DNA from: Oscillospiraceae bacterium HV4-5-C5C
GTDB lineage: Bacteria; Bacillota; Clostridia; Saccharofermentanales; Fastidiosipilaceae
Reading direction: 5' to 3'
Assembly (NCBI GenBank): GCA_012034405.1
Contig: JAAVLZ010000021.1
Location: 1 to 50,511 of the forward strand
Length of the DNA stretch: 50,511 bases
Position 1 is the stretch's first letter, and each line of letters starts with the position of its first letter. Shown here piece by piece: positions 14,923 to 24,853 of this stretch. The translations under genes were made by a program, and so were the position numbers. The notes below the pieces were generated by a model, which was given only the letters and a program-made list of their open reading frames with translations, was not told the origin of the DNA and did not search any database.

Positions 14923-15739
14923 ATTGATTCACCTCCAAGTCACGACCTTGATCCTTGAGTGAACGCTGCAGTAAATCATCTAACTGCTGCAATTCTTTAT
15001 GGCTTAAGTAACGCCACTGACCGGGCTTCAGTGTGCCCAGGGTTATGTTCATAATACGCAGACGGCGCAGCTCGCAGACATGATACTGAAAATACTCGCA
15101 CATCCGCCGTATCTGACGGTTCAGGCCCTGTGTCAGGATGATCCTGAAACGGTGCTCATCTATCTGGCGTACCTTAGCCGCCTGGGTAAGCGTGCCAAGG
15201 ATCGGTACCGGCTGCCGCATGCTCTTGATAAATGCCGGGGTGATGCTCTCCTGTACTGTTACCTCATATTCCTTTTCATGCATGAAACGGGCCCGGAGGA
15301 TCTGGTTGACGATGCTGCCATCATTGGTTAACAGCAGCAGGCCTTCTGAATCCCGGTCTAAGCGGCCAATGGGATAAATGCGCTCGGGATAATCCAGGAA
15401 GTCACTGATATTGTCATTGACTCGGCGGTCAGTCGTGCAAATAATGCCCCGGGGCTTATTTAAGGCCAGATAGACTGGCGCGGCCGGTTCAGCGGCAATC
15501 ACTTGCTGATCCAGCAAAATGGTATCAGATGAGGACACTTTAAGTCCTGGCTGCGCTATACTGCCGTTCACCGTGACCCGGCCCTGGTTGATCAAGGTAT
15601 CCGCTGCCCGGCGTGATACGCCGCAGTGAGCGGACAGATATTTATTAATTCTGATTAAGGCGTCTGCCGGTTCAGGCGCCGCTGAGGCAGCCTGGCCCAC
15701 AGCATTTGACTTATGATTGCTGACTGTCCTGTAATTCAT
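14912..15739 (-). CDS. RsuA/RluB/RluF-family rRNA pseudouridine synthase
   Basis: Isomerises a uridine to pseudouridine in ribosomal RNA. 275 aa: an S4 RNA-binding domain (about 28-75, INKYLSAHCGVSRRAADTLI), then the catalytic domain with GRLDRDSEGLLLLTNDG, whose first Asp after GRL is the catalytic residue, and the closing QGLNRQIRRMCEYFQY motif of the RsuA branch. The unusual N-terminal 25 residues are Ala-rich and not conserved. The specific target (23S or 16S site) cannot be read from the sequence. It is the first gene of a two-gene leftward operon with the lipid kinase. Confidence 0.9.
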   Translation of the reverse strand: MNYRTVSNHKSNAVGQAASAAPEPADALIRINKYLSAHCGVSRRAADTLINQGRVTVNGSIAQPGLKVSSSDTILLDQQVIAAEPAAPVYLALNKPRGIICTTDRRVNDNISDFLDYPERIYPIGRLDRDSEGLLLLTNDGSIVNQILRARFMHEKEYEVTVQESITPAFIKSMRQPVPILGTLTQAAKVRQIDEHRFRIILTQGLNRQIRRMCEYFQYHVCELRRLRIMNITLGTLKPGQWRYLSHKELQQLDDLLQRSLKDQGRDLEVNQYDE

Positions 15740-15809
15740 GCTTATCCTGCCTCAATATAAATACGTAAGCCCTGACTAAGCGTTCGCCGCCATTCCGGCA
15801 GCAAAGCAG

Positions 15810-16238
15810 TCAGGACATCTGCCGACTGACCTGGCGGGTTTCAAGGTTAACCGGTAACATTATACCTGAAGCAGACATCATATAAATGGGGAGGTCGCTA
15901 CGGTCTGCCGCTATTCGCTCCAAAAAACGATTGCTGCTGCCATCTTTAGGCTGACCGACAATTATGCCTTCGATGCTGTCAGTCTGATTGTTTATATAGT
16001 GCATCACGCAGCTGACCGGATCATTATCAAAAAATACATTCATTTCTGCGTGTACTTCACGGCTGATCTCATATAGATACTCCAGAGCCGGGCTGCCGAG
16101 GGTATTCACCTGGCCATCAGAGCGGGAAGGCATGACAGAAAGGACGTGGACTTTGCTTTTAAGCTGGAGACCAAGTCTGGCCCCCGCACGGATCTGGGCT
16201 TCACAAGAAGTCTGGTCTGTTACACAAACAAGGATCAT
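15810..16238 (-). CDS. universal stress protein-like (UspA fold) protein
   Basis: 142 aa. It begins with the hydrophobic strand MILVCVTDQ followed by a helix and a second strand (KVHVLSVMP), the start of the HUP/Usp alpha-beta fold. Late in the chain are GIIVGQPKDGSSNRFLERI, which resembles the G-x2-G-x9-G(S) ATP-binding loop of Usp proteins in a degenerate form, and a final LPIYMMS strand. Such domains also occur as the Usp part of KdpD sensors. It has AAGGAGG before the ATG and follows the two-component genes on the same strand after a 113-base gap. Function beyond nucleotide binding and stress association is unknown. Confidence 0.68.
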   Translation of the reverse strand: MILVCVTDQTSCEAQIRAGARLGLQLKSKVHVLSVMPSRSDGQVNTLGSPALEYLYEISREVHAEMNVFFDNDPVSCVMHYINNQTDSIEGIIVGQPKDGSSNRFLERIAADRSDLPIYMMSASGIMLPVNLETRQVSRQMS

Positions 16239-16351
16239 AATTTATCCTCCTTATGTATCATATGTTAGATATAATTTGTTGCCAATAGATGAACACAAGC
16301 TAAAATTTTACGAAGCTGCTGGGACCATTTGTAAATGGTTGGAGCTTCAGC

Positions 16352-18289
16352 TTAGTCTACACTGTTTCGCGCACCTTGACCTCCTTGTTCTGAGCTGCCG
16401 GGCAAATACCGGCCGGACTGCAGTTTGCTGATACTAAAATAAAAGGTGGAGCCATGTCCTAAGTAACTTCTGACCCAGATACGTTCACCTAAAATATTCA
16501 ACATTTCTTTGGCGATGGACAGGCCCAGTCCCGTTCCACTGCGGCCACGGGAGCGATCCGCTTTATAAAAACGCTCAAATACGTGCTGCTGATCATCAGC
16601 GCTGATCCCTTTTCCGGTATCTTTAACGGCCAGAATCAGTTTATCGCTCTCACTGCTTAACTGAATCTCGATAATTCCACCCGCGTCAGTGTATTTCATG
16701 GCATTATCCAGCAGGATTACTAAAACCTGCTCAATGCGATCAGGATTGCTGTATACCAGCGGGGTATCTGCGCGGTAAGGCGGCAAAGCAAAGGTCAGCC
16801 CCTTTTCTTCAGCTACCGCCTGATATTTGGCTTCTACCTCCCGCAAGATATCCCAGATATTAAACTGACTGCGCTTTAATGAGATCTTGCCAGCCTGAAG
16901 CCGGCTTAGCTCGAGCATATCATCGATCAGGCGGGAGAGCCGCAGGGTTTCATTTTGAATGATACTGTAATAGCGCAGCCGGTCAGACTCTTCTGTCACC
17001 AGACCGTCAGCCAGCGGCTCAATCAGTCCGCGCAGCGCGGTCAGGGGCGTCCTGAGCTCATGCGACACATTGGCGATGTAGTCTCGCCGGGTCTGTTCCA
17101 GCTTTTCGGCGGCGGTGACATCCCGCAGCAGCGCCACCGCGCCGATGACCTTTTGGTCTTCATCCAGCAACGGCGCTACCTGAAAATACAGAATTCGGTC
17201 CTCATTCTGAAAGGAGCGGGTTACGGTTTTTTGCTGCCGAATCGCTTTCCTAAAATCATCCAGTAAATCCTGGCCGGATTTCAATTGAAGTAAGACGGAA
17301 AGACTGCGGTTAGACTCATTGTCATCTTGACTGTCATTCTGTTCGCTGGTTGGATCCTGGGCCTCGTCTGGCAATTCAGTGCTGGGAAATCCCAATAAGC
17401 GACCGACAGCCGGGTTAGCATGGGTGACGATCAGTTCAGGATTAACCGCAATAATACCCTCGCTCAGATTATCCAGAATCTGCCGTAACCGGTTTCGCTC
17501 CTTCATAAGCGCGGAAATGCTGCGGTCAAGATCTGCGGCAAGGTCATTGATCGCCTGTCCTAATTCGCCAATTTCGCCGGGCTGACTGCTATCTGCCCGT
17601 AAGGTAAAGTTACCATTAGACATGGCTGTGGCGACATTCCTGACCTGATTGAGTGGTCGGATGAGCCGCGAAATGGCAATGTAAGTAGGTAATAACATCA
17701 AGATAACAGCAATACATGATGCAAAAACCAGAGCAAAATTCAGACTGTCATAGCCAGTCCGGATGTAATCCATTGACTTAACAATATAAACGGCACCGCG
17801 AATATCCCGACTGCCGCTGTTACTGTCAAAAACTTCAATAGGATAACCGACAATGATGGCGTCAACATGATTTTGCCCCAGTTTGATTCTGATATAGACA
17901 GTATTTTGTTTTTCAATCTCCGAGCGGGAATTCTCTATCAGAGTCCTGGCCTGTTCAATGGCACTGTCATCAAGATCCGTACCCTGAGGGAGACTGAATT
18001 GAACCATTTGTTTATCATCATAAAACTGGATGGCGATGGGTGCGCTGAGCATATTGGAGCTCATTGAAACGGCGGCGTTATATTCGCCTTCGCTGAGCTG
18101 CTTGAGCAGATATGACTCTGACTGATCCGCTAGTAATGAACCTTTTTGTAAGAAATCCCGCCGGGCCATATCAGAATAAATGACATCTGAAGTAATAAAA
18201 TAATAGAAAAACAGGGTAAGGGCCGCTGACAGCGTAATGGCTATAACCATCAGCGCCATGATGCGCTTTAAAAACACCTGATGCCGCAT
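16352..18289 (-). CDS. membrane sensor histidine kinase (PhoR/WalK type)
   Basis: 645 aa. Order: membrane helix about 10-33, extracellular sensor region about 34-180, second helix about 183-205, HAMP about 206-258, PAS about 270-390, HisKA with the phospho-accepting His410 in NVSHELRTPL, and HATPase with DTGKGIS and GTGLGLSIAKEML. It autophosphorylates on sensing an envelope signal and passes phosphate to the regulator encoded just upstream, whose stop codon it overlaps. The PAS contains an inserted acidic, Asn/Ser-rich loop (about 308-328). Architecture fits WalK or PhoR; the usual Wal partner genes (yycH, yycI, htrA) are absent, so a PhoR-like role is equally possible. Confidence 0.92.
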   Translation of the reverse strand: MRHQVFLKRIMALMVIAITLSAALTLFFYYFITSDVIYSDMARRDFLQKGSLLADQSESYLLKQLSEGEYNAAVSMSSNMLSAPIAIQFYDDKQMVQFSLPQGTDLDDSAIEQARTLIENSRSEIEKQNTVYIRIKLGQNHVDAIIVGYPIEVFDSNSGSRDIRGAVYIVKSMDYIRTGYDSLNFALVFASCIAVILMLLPTYIAISRLIRPLNQVRNVATAMSNGNFTLRADSSQPGEIGELGQAINDLAADLDRSISALMKERNRLRQILDNLSEGIIAVNPELIVTHANPAVGRLLGFPSTELPDEAQDPTSEQNDSQDDNESNRSLSVLLQLKSGQDLLDDFRKAIRQQKTVTRSFQNEDRILYFQVAPLLDEDQKVIGAVALLRDVTAAEKLEQTRRDYIANVSHELRTPLTALRGLIEPLADGLVTEESDRLRYYSIIQNETLRLSRLIDDMLELSRLQAGKISLKRSQFNIWDILREVEAKYQAVAEEKGLTFALPPYRADTPLVYSNPDRIEQVLVILLDNAMKYTDAGGIIEIQLSSESDKLILAVKDTGKGISADDQQHVFERFYKADRSRGRSGTGLGLSIAKEMLNILGERIWVRSYLGHGSTFYFSISKLQSGRYLPGSSEQGGQGARNSVD

Positions 18290-18981
18290 CAGGTATCCAC
18301 CTCAAATTTGTAACCGACCCCGTAGACGGTAATCAGGGACCAGGGAGCATTATCCACAGAGAGCTTCTGACGGATGCGTTTTATATGGGTATCGATTGTT
18401 CTGGTATCTCCAAAGTAGTCGTAGCCCCAGACTTTGGAGAGGATCTGCTCACGGTCCATGACCTGGCCAGGGTGGGAGGCCAGTAAATAAAGTATTTCTA
18501 CCTCCTTGGGCGTGAAAGCGACTGGCTGATCCATGACCTTAACCAGGTAATTATCCAGATTAATCTCCAGACCGCTGTAGCGCAGCAGTTTACCATCCGC
18601 GCTGCGGCCGCTGTCATTGAAACGGCGCAGGACCGCTTTTATCCGAGCGATGACTTCACGTGGACTGAACGGTTTTACAATGTAATCATCCGCTCCCAAT
18701 TCAAGTCCCAGGACCCGGTCTATTTCCTCACCCTTGGCGGTCAGCATCAATATGGGAACATTACTTTGCTTGCGGATCTCACGGCACACTTCAGTACCAG
18801 ATAATTCAGGCATCATGAGGTCCAGGATAATTAAATCCGGCTTAAGTTCCCTGAACTGCTCCAATGCCTGCCTGCCGTCATAAGCTGAACTGAAACGATA
18901 ATGCTCTGCCTTGAGATATATGCCCAAGGATTCATGAACGACCGGGTCGTCATCACATATGAGAATATGCACTGTCTGCAT
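18289..18981 (-). CDS. OmpR/PhoB-family response regulator
   Basis: 230 aa: receiver domain (1-120) with the acidic triad CDDDP, phospho-acceptor Asp54 in LIILDLMMPE, Thr/Lys switch residues in MLTAKGEE and DDYIVKPFSPRE; then a winged-helix DNA-binding domain (about 130-228) with FTPKEVEILYLLASHPGQV and RTIDTHIKRIRQKL. It binds promoter DNA when phosphorylated by the kinase encoded after it. The two genes overlap at the stop/start junction, a typical two-component operon. An AGGTTAG-like ribosome site precedes the ATG. A TATAAT with a poor -35 lies upstream on the minus strand near 19036-19041. Confidence 0.93.
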   Translation of the reverse strand: MQTVHILICDDDPVVHESLGIYLKAEHYRFSSAYDGRQALEQFRELKPDLIILDLMMPELSGTEVCREIRKQSNVPILMLTAKGEEIDRVLGLELGADDYIVKPFSPREVIARIKAVLRRFNDSGRSADGKLLRYSGLEINLDNYLVKVMDQPVAFTPKEVEILYLLASHPGQVMDREQILSKVWGYDYFGDTRTIDTHIKRIRQKLSVDNAPWSLITVYGVGYKFEVDT

Positions 18982-19111
18982 GTCTAACCTCCGCGCCGAA
19001 CGGACACCGCTGTTACTGGCGCCTGCACTCTGCTACCATTATAATAAAAATCCGGGCCGGGGTCTTGCTCCGACATAAAGTTTAGCAGATTGAGAAAGAT
19101 TGGGCTGAGGC

Positions 19112-19939
19112 ATGAATTCAGATTTTCCCGCGGAACAGGCGCCGTTCAGCCTGCTGCCACCAAGCCAGGCGCCGCTGGAGGTGATATATGAAGATAATCA
19201 TCTTATCGCGGTATTGAAACCGGCTGGTATTTTATCGCAGGCTGATGGCAGCCCGCGTCAGGATGTGCTGAGCATCATGAAGGCTTTTATCAAGCAGAGG
19301 GATCATAAACCCGGCGCGGTTTACCTGGGTTTATTACATCGCCTGGATTGTCCGGTCAGCGGACTCATGCTGCTGGCCAAAACCTCTAAGGCGGCTTCCA
19401 GGATATCCGCCCAGATCAGAGACGGCCGTTTTCATAAGTTTTATTATGCGGTGACAGAAGGCGCGGTCCGGCCCAGCGCCGCTACCTGGGAAGATGTGCT
19501 TGAAAAGGACAGGCAGCGCAATTTCAGTCAGGTCAGACGATCGACCCTGACTACTGCCGGTCAGACAGGGGGTAAACTTTGTCGTCTGGCTTATACTTGT
19601 TTGGAAGTTGCGGCGGCCCAAGACGGGAATTGGCGCTCCCTGGTACGTATAGAATTACTGACCGGCCGTTCCCATCAAATCAGGGTTCAGTTTGCTTCCC
19701 GGGGCTACCCGCTGGCAGGTGACCGCAAGTATGCCCCGGCCCCCTTGCGGCCTTGGCGCTCCGCACGCACTGCTATTCCAGCGGATGACGCTCCCTGCTT
19801 GCTGGCTGCCGAGCTGCTTTTTGAGCATCCGGTGACTCATTTGCCCATCCACCTGATCGCGCCCTTCCCGACGGGGGGATCCTGGTCATTGTTTGATTTT
19901 GACAGCCTGGAGCAAAGCGGCCTTGGCTCAAGCAGATAA
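19112..19939 (+). CDS. RluA-family pseudouridine synthase
   Basis: 275 aa. Catalytic domain of the RluA family: VIYEDNHLIAVLKPAGILSQ near the start and HRLDCPVSGLMLLAKTSKAA, with the catalytic Asp after HRL, then LLTGRSHQIRVQFASRGYPLAGDRKY near the end. The usual Thr of HRLDxxTSG is replaced by Val, a tolerated change. There is no N-terminal S4 domain, as in the RluA/YqcB-like short group. It modifies rRNA or tRNA uridines; the exact site is unknown. Only 11 bases separate it from polA, so they are probably co-transcribed. Confidence 0.9.
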   Translation: MNSDFPAEQAPFSLLPPSQAPLEVIYEDNHLIAVLKPAGILSQADGSPRQDVLSIMKAFIKQRDHKPGAVYLGLLHRLDCPVSGLMLLAKTSKAASRISAQIRDGRFHKFYYAVTEGAVRPSAATWEDVLEKDRQRNFSQVRRSTLTTAGQTGGKLCRLAYTCLEVAAAQDGNWRSLVRIELLTGRSHQIRVQFASRGYPLAGDRKYAPAPLRPWRSARTAIPADDAPCLLAAELLFEHPVTHLPIHLIAPFPTGGSWSLFDFDSLEQSGLGSSR

Positions 19940-19950
19940 AGGAGAAAAGT

Positions 19951-22686
19951 ATGGATCAGCAGCAAGAATCGGCGACCCTTCTGTTAGTGGATGGGAACAG
20001 CATTATTAACCGGGCTTATTATGGTCTGGGCCCCAACGCCAGATTGACTGCGCCCGACGGTACGCCTACCGGCGCCGTGATGACCTTTTTTAATATCCTG
20101 TTTAAGTATAGTCAACAGATCAATCCAGCATATTTACTGGTGGCCTTTGATCTAAAAGGCCCGACTTTCCGGCATCAGGCTTTTGCTGACTATAAAGGCC
20201 GCCGCAAGCCCATGCCGGAGGACCTGGCTTTGCAGCTGCCGGTCTTGAAGCAATGTCTGGACGCTTTGGCTTACCAACATATTGGACTGCAGGGCTTTGA
20301 AGCTGATGACATCATTGGCAGTGCCGCCGCTCAAGCAGAAGAACAGGGCGTGAAGGTGGCGATTCTGACCGGAGATAAGGACAGCTTTCAATTGATTGAC
20401 GATCAGGTGACGGTCATGATGCCGGCTGCCGGTGCCATTAAGGAGGATCAGCTCTATGACCGGGCGCATTTTAACGCCCGTTATGGCATAGAACCGGAGC
20501 AATTTGTCAGTGCAAAAGCGATTATGGGAGACAGTTCCGACAACATCCCGGGTGTGCATGGCATCGGTGAAAAAGGAGCTATGGCGCTGATCCAGGCCTA
20601 TGGCAGCCTGGATGGCGTCTATAAGCATCTGGAAGAGCTGAAACCGGCGCAGCGCAGCAAACTGGAAGCCTCCAGGGATATGGCTTATCTGTCTCTGGAT
20701 CTCTCACAAATCAAGCGGGATCTGCCGCTGCCGCTGACACTGGAAGATTGCCGGCTTCAGGAGACGTATCCTCCGACCGCCTTAACAGTTCTCTCTGCAT
20801 ACGGATTACAATCCCTGATAAAAAAACTTCAGCTTGATCAAGCGCAGCCAGCGGCAGCACCGGCTGGAGACCTTGCTGAGTCGGAGCAACGTTATGAGAT
20901 ACCCGCGCTTGGCCTGACGGCGTTATTGCCGGCCCGGCCGGCGGTAGTGGAGTCCCCGGAAAAGCAGGAGGCCAAAAGCCTGTTTTTACAACTAAAAACT
21001 GAACTGAGTCTGGACGAAAGCTTTGATCCCTCACGTCTGATTGCCTCGGTTAAAAAAGAAGAAGATCCGGCCAAGGTCCTGCATTACCGGGCCGCCTTTA
21101 CTTGGGACGGCAGAAAGCTGCTTTTAAGCACCCTAACTGCCGGCCAGTTGAGTGAGCTGCTGCAGATTTTCGCCCGGCAGGAGCTTACCCTGACCGGCTA
21201 TGATTTAAAAGCATGGTTGAGAGATTTTGACATACCGGAACAGCTTTCCTGCTGTGATTTAATGTCAGCTGCGTACCTGCTCTCCTTGCTTAATGGTGAG
21301 TCTGACCCGATGGAATTATGGCACAGCAGTACCGGCCAGCCTGCGGCGTTCATGCTTGAGGATAAACCAAGAACTGAGCTGGAGCAAAGCCTGATCGCTG
21401 AAGCCTGTATCTGTCAGGCATTGAGCAAGCCGTTGCTGCAGGGTATAAAAAACGCCGGGATCACTGAGCTATGGGAAAACTCTGACCGCCCGCTGACTCT
21501 GGTTCTGGCCAGAATGGAAAGACGAGGCTTTTTAGTTGACCAGAGCAAACTGAACGAATTGGGCGGGGTCTTTGAGGAACAGATCTCCGAACTCCAGAAC
21601 AGTATCTATCTTAGTGCCGGACATGAATTCAATATCAATTCAACCAAGCAACTGGGCGAAGTCCTGTATCAGGAGATGGGGCTGCCTTCCGGCCGGAAGA
21701 ATAAAGGGGGCAGCTATTCTACCGCGGCGGAGGAACTTGATCGGCTCAAGGCATACAGTCCGATCATCCAGCTGATCGCGGATTTCCGGAACCTCAGTAA
21801 ACTGAAGTCAACCTTTGTTGACGGTTTAAATAAATATATTGATCCCCGGGATGGCAGAATTCATAGCACTTTCAGCCCCAATTTTACGAATACCGGCAGG
21901 CTGTCCAGCCGGGATCCCAATCTTCAGAATATCCCGGTGCGGCAAGAAGCCGGACGGGAAATCCGTAAAGCTTTTGTGGCGGCGGATGGTTACTGTCTGC
22001 TGGATGCAGACTATTCACAGATAGAGCTTCGCTTGTTAGCTCACTTGTCCGGCGACCAGGGTATGATAACAGCCTTTAAAGAGGGCAGAGATATTCACCG
22101 GCAGACTGCGCAGACGATTTTTGGCCTGCCGGCCTCAGACATAACCGCCGCCATGCGCTCAGCAGCCAAAACTGTCAATTTCAGCATAGTTTATGGTATC
22201 TCGGATTTTGGTTTGGCTCAGGATTTAGGGTTGACCGTTAAAGAGGCACATCAGTATATTGAAGGTTATTATAAAGAATACCCTGCGGTCAAAGACTATC
22301 TGGAACATGAGATCAGCCAGGCCAAGCATCTGGGATACAGTCAAACGCTGTTTGGCAGACGCCGCTATATTCCTGAATTAAAATCGAAGAATTACAATAT
22401 CAGGCAATTTGGTGAACGAGTTGCAATGAACAGTCCGATTCAAGGGACGGCCGCGGACATTATCCGCATGGCAATGGTGAATCTTGACCGGGAGTTGCTG
22501 CAGGCAGGTTTAGCCGCTCATCTGGTATCACAAGTGCATGATGAATTAATTGTGGAGGTGAAGCTGGAAGATGCAAAAGCCGCCGCCAAGATATTGCAGC
22601 AAGCTATGGAAACGGTTGTCAGTCTGCAGGTCCCGCTGATTGCCCAGGTCAAGCAAGGACGAAGCTGGTTTGAAGCTAAGGATTGA
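19951..22686 (+). CDS. polA: DNA polymerase I
   Basis: 911 aa. Residues about 8-290 are the 5'-3' exonuclease (FEN) domain with LLVDGNSIINRAYYG, GFEADDIIG, LTGDKDSFQLI and GDSSDNIPGVHGIGEKGA. About 330-510 is the 3'-5' exonuclease-like fold, but the expected DxE start motif is replaced by AAFTWDGRKLLL, so proofreading is probably lost, as in Bacillus and Thermus enzymes. About 520-911 is the polymerase: DPNLQNIPVR, motif A LDADYSQIELR, motif B RSAAKTVNFSIVYG and motif C QVHDELIVEV. It fills gaps and removes RNA primers in lagging-strand synthesis and repair. AAGGAGA precedes the ATG. Confidence 0.97.
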   Translation: MDQQQESATLLLVDGNSIINRAYYGLGPNARLTAPDGTPTGAVMTFFNILFKYSQQINPAYLLVAFDLKGPTFRHQAFADYKGRRKPMPEDLALQLPVLKQCLDALAYQHIGLQGFEADDIIGSAAAQAEEQGVKVAILTGDKDSFQLIDDQVTVMMPAAGAIKEDQLYDRAHFNARYGIEPEQFVSAKAIMGDSSDNIPGVHGIGEKGAMALIQAYGSLDGVYKHLEELKPAQRSKLEASRDMAYLSLDLSQIKRDLPLPLTLEDCRLQETYPPTALTVLSAYGLQSLIKKLQLDQAQPAAAPAGDLAESEQRYEIPALGLTALLPARPAVVESPEKQEAKSLFLQLKTELSLDESFDPSRLIASVKKEEDPAKVLHYRAAFTWDGRKLLLSTLTAGQLSELLQIFARQELTLTGYDLKAWLRDFDIPEQLSCCDLMSAAYLLSLLNGESDPMELWHSSTGQPAAFMLEDKPRTELEQSLIAEACICQALSKPLLQGIKNAGITELWENSDRPLTLVLARMERRGFLVDQSKLNELGGVFEEQISELQNSIYLSAGHEFNINSTKQLGEVLYQEMGLPSGRKNKGGSYSTAAEELDRLKAYSPIIQLIADFRNLSKLKSTFVDGLNKYIDPRDGRIHSTFSPNFTNTGRLSSRDPNLQNIPVRQEAGREIRKAFVAADGYCLLDADYSQIELRLLAHLSGDQGMITAFKEGRDIHRQTAQTIFGLPASDITAAMRSAAKTVNFSIVYGISDFGLAQDLGLTVKEAHQYIEGYYKEYPAVKDYLEHEISQAKHLGYSQTLFGRRRYIPELKSKNYNIRQFGERVAMNSPIQGTAADIIRMAMVNLDRELLQAGLAAHLVSQVHDELIVEVKLEDAKAAAKILQQAMETVVSLQVPLIAQVKQGRSWFEAKD

Positions 22687-22735
22687 TTAATCAGCTCGGA
22701 TGGTCAAAAAGAAGGTTCACAGGAAGGAAAAGCTT

Positions 22736-23449
22736 ATGTTTGTGATTGGCATTACCGGTGGCATTGGCTGCGGTAAAAGTACTGCTGCCGCCTGTTTAGC
22801 AGCGATGGGTCTGCCCCTGATAGACGCGGATTTGATTTCTCGCCAGGTTTCAGCTCCTGGCGGCCCGGCGATGCCGGCTATTCTGAAACGCTTTGGCCTG
22901 GAAATCCTGCAGACTTGTCCGGAGACCTTTGCTGCTGCCTTTCAAGATCCTGAATCCTCCTGGGAGACAACTGACAGCTGGCGGCACCTGGTCCTTGACC
23001 GGGAAAAGCTGGCGGTCAGAGTGTTCAACCATAAAAACGAACTGGATGACCTATCCCGCATTGTGCACCACTTTGTGATCGAGGAGATCAAACGCCAGTA
23101 TCAGCAGCATCTGGACAGGAAGACTAAGGCCCTGATTTTGGATGTTCCGCTGCCAGTTAAGGAAGGCTTTCTGGATCTTGTCAATTATGTGCTGGTAATC
23201 TGGGCAGATGAGACTGTACGGATTAAGCGGCTGGCTTTACGCGGCATGGATGAAGCTGAAGCCAGGCGGCGGATGGCCGTACAGATGACGGAAGCAGATT
23301 ATCAGGCTTTAGCGCAAAAGGTTATTTATAACAATGGATCCCGGGAGGCTTTGCAGGAGCAGCTAAGTCAATTTGCAGAACAGGTCCTGGGAGAACGAGG
23401 CATAAGGGTAAAGCGGCCGCCGGTAACGCCCCCTGACGGAAGTAACTAA
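22736..23449 (+). CDS. coaE: dephospho-CoA kinase
   Basis: Last step of coenzyme A synthesis: ATP-dependent phosphorylation of the 3'-hydroxyl of dephospho-CoA. 237 aa with the P-loop GITGGIGCGKST, the IDADLISRQV substrate segment, DVPLPVKEGF, and the lid/base contact region with Arg-rich RRRMAVQM. I use the ATG at 22736 (start MFVIGITGG, AGGAAGG upstream) rather than the frame opening at 22700, which adds 12 basic residues. It follows polA by 49 bases, a common Firmicute pairing, and is convergent with ychF. The C-terminal 15 residues are a non-conserved basic tail. Confidence 0.94.
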   Translation: MFVIGITGGIGCGKSTAAACLAAMGLPLIDADLISRQVSAPGGPAMPAILKRFGLEILQTCPETFAAAFQDPESSWETTDSWRHLVLDREKLAVRVFNHKNELDDLSRIVHHFVIEEIKRQYQQHLDRKTKALILDVPLPVKEGFLDLVNYVLVIWADETVRIKRLALRGMDEAEARRRMAVQMTEADYQALAQKVIYNNGSREALQEQLSQFAEQVLGERGIRVKRPPVTPPDGSN

Positions 23450-23478
23450 AAAGCCGCTCCCCATCAGGGACCGGCTTT
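23448..23478 (-). terminator. terminator between coaE and ychF
   Basis: AAAGCCG...CGGCTTT stem with an inner CCC/GGG pairing, T tract on the minus strand. It serves ychF, whose gene ends 40 bases away, and may also act weakly for coaE. Confidence 0.75.
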
Positions 23479-23518
23479 GCTCGGGCGAGACCACTATCAG
23501 GTTAAATCAAGCCCATCA

Positions 23519-24619
23519 TCAGACATTAAAGCGGAATAAGACCACGTCGCCGTCCTGCATCACATAGTCCTTGCCTTCAGACCGATATAAGCCCTTTTCT
23601 TTCGCGGCAGCGATTGAGCCGCAGGCTATCAGGTCGTTATAGGCTACGACTTCAGCCCGGATGAAACCACGTTCAAAATCTGAATGTATTTTTCCGGCCG
23701 CCTGCGGCGCCCTGGTGCCGCGGCTGATGGTCCAGGCCCGCACCTCCTTAGGCCCGGCAGTGAGAAAGGAAATCAAACCTAATAAGGCGTAACTGGCCTT
23801 TATAATGCGGTCCAGCCCCGATTCCCGGAGCCCAAGATCATTCAGAAATACCGCTTTTTCATCCGCATCCAGCGCGGCGATTTCTTCTTCAATTTTGGCG
23901 CTGATAGATAAAGCCTGAGCGCCTTCCTGAGCGGCAAACGCTTCAATGTACTGAACCTGCGGATTGCGGTCGGCTTGTCCGATCTCGTCTTCACCGATGT
24001 TAGCCACATATAAAACCGGTTTATTACTCAGTAGATTGAAATCTGGTAATTCCTGTAACGCTTCCTTTTGATCTTCATCCAGGCTGAGACTGCGGGCTGA
24101 TTTTCCCTCTTCCAGCACTGCTTCATAAGCATTCAGCAAATCTATAGCAGGCTGCAGCTTTTTATCTCCTTTTAGCTGCTTTTGCAGCTTATCTTTACGA
24201 CGTTCCAGATAATCCAGATCCGCCAGGATCAGTTCCAGATTAACGGTATCTACATCCCGCTTAGCGTCGGTGCTGCCGGCCACATGAATGACCTGGGAAT
24301 CGTTAAAGCAACGCACCACGTGGACAATCGCGTCAACTTCACGGATATTGGCCAAAAACTGGTTGCCTAAACCTTCTCCTTTGCTGGCCCCGGCGATGAG
24401 TCCGGCGATATCTACAAATTCTATGACCGCGGGTGAATATTTTTCAGGATGATACATCTCCGCCAGCTTATCCAGCCGCTGATCCGGTACCGCTACCATG
24501 CCCACATTAGGTTCAATAGTGCAATACGGATAGTTGGCCGCCTCCGCCCCAGCTTGTGTAATCGCGTTAAACAGGGTGCTTTTACCAACATTAGGCAGTC
24601 CCACAATACCAAGTTTCAC
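23519..24619 (-). CDS. ychF: YchF/OLA1-type P-loop ATPase
   Basis: 366-aa translation-associated ATPase of the Obg superfamily. G1 is [16 protein letters not shown]3 is [21 protein letters not shown], and the usual G4 NKxD is altered (YVANIGEDE), which explains the family's preference for ATP over GTP. A coiled-coil insert (about 130-200) and a C-terminal TGS domain (about 280-366, with [20 protein letters not shown]) complete the standard layout. It binds ribosomes and links to stress responses in other bacteria. The start is GTG at 24619, with GGAGGAG at a normal distance. It stands alone, divergent from yifB. Confidence 0.95.
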   Translation of the reverse strand: MKLGIVGLPNVGKSTLFNAITQAGAEAANYPYCTIEPNVGMVAVPDQRLDKLAEMYHPEKYSPAVIEFVDIAGLIAGASKGEGLGNQFLANIREVDAIVHVVRCFNDSQVIHVAGSTDAKRDVDTVNLELILADLDYLERRKDKLQKQLKGDKKLQPAIDLLNAYEAVLEEGKSARSLSLDEDQKEALQELPDFNLLSNKPVLYVANIGEDEIGQADRNPQVQYIEAFAAQEGAQALSISAKIEEEIAALDADEKAVFLNDLGLRESGLDRIIKASYALLGLISFLTAGPKEVRAWTISRGTRAPQAAGKIHSDFERGFIRAEVVAYNDLIACGSIAAAKEKGLYRSEGKDYVMQDGDVVLFRFNV

Positions 24620-24853
24620 CTTAACAATCTCCTCCTGCCACAGCTAATCAGTTACTGAAAGCTGACTTGCTGCCTGATGAGCCTTAATTGTATCACGTTT
24701 GGCTTCAGGGAAAAGCCTGATGCGGACAAGGTCCGGCGATCAGCTTTTCCAGGTCGAGAGGGAATTTGTCTGTTTTTGTCGTAAACAGAGTCCCATGACC
24801 GGCTTGCTTAAGACTAAGCTGGAGCATGAAGCTCATGCAGGGAGGTGCCTGGT

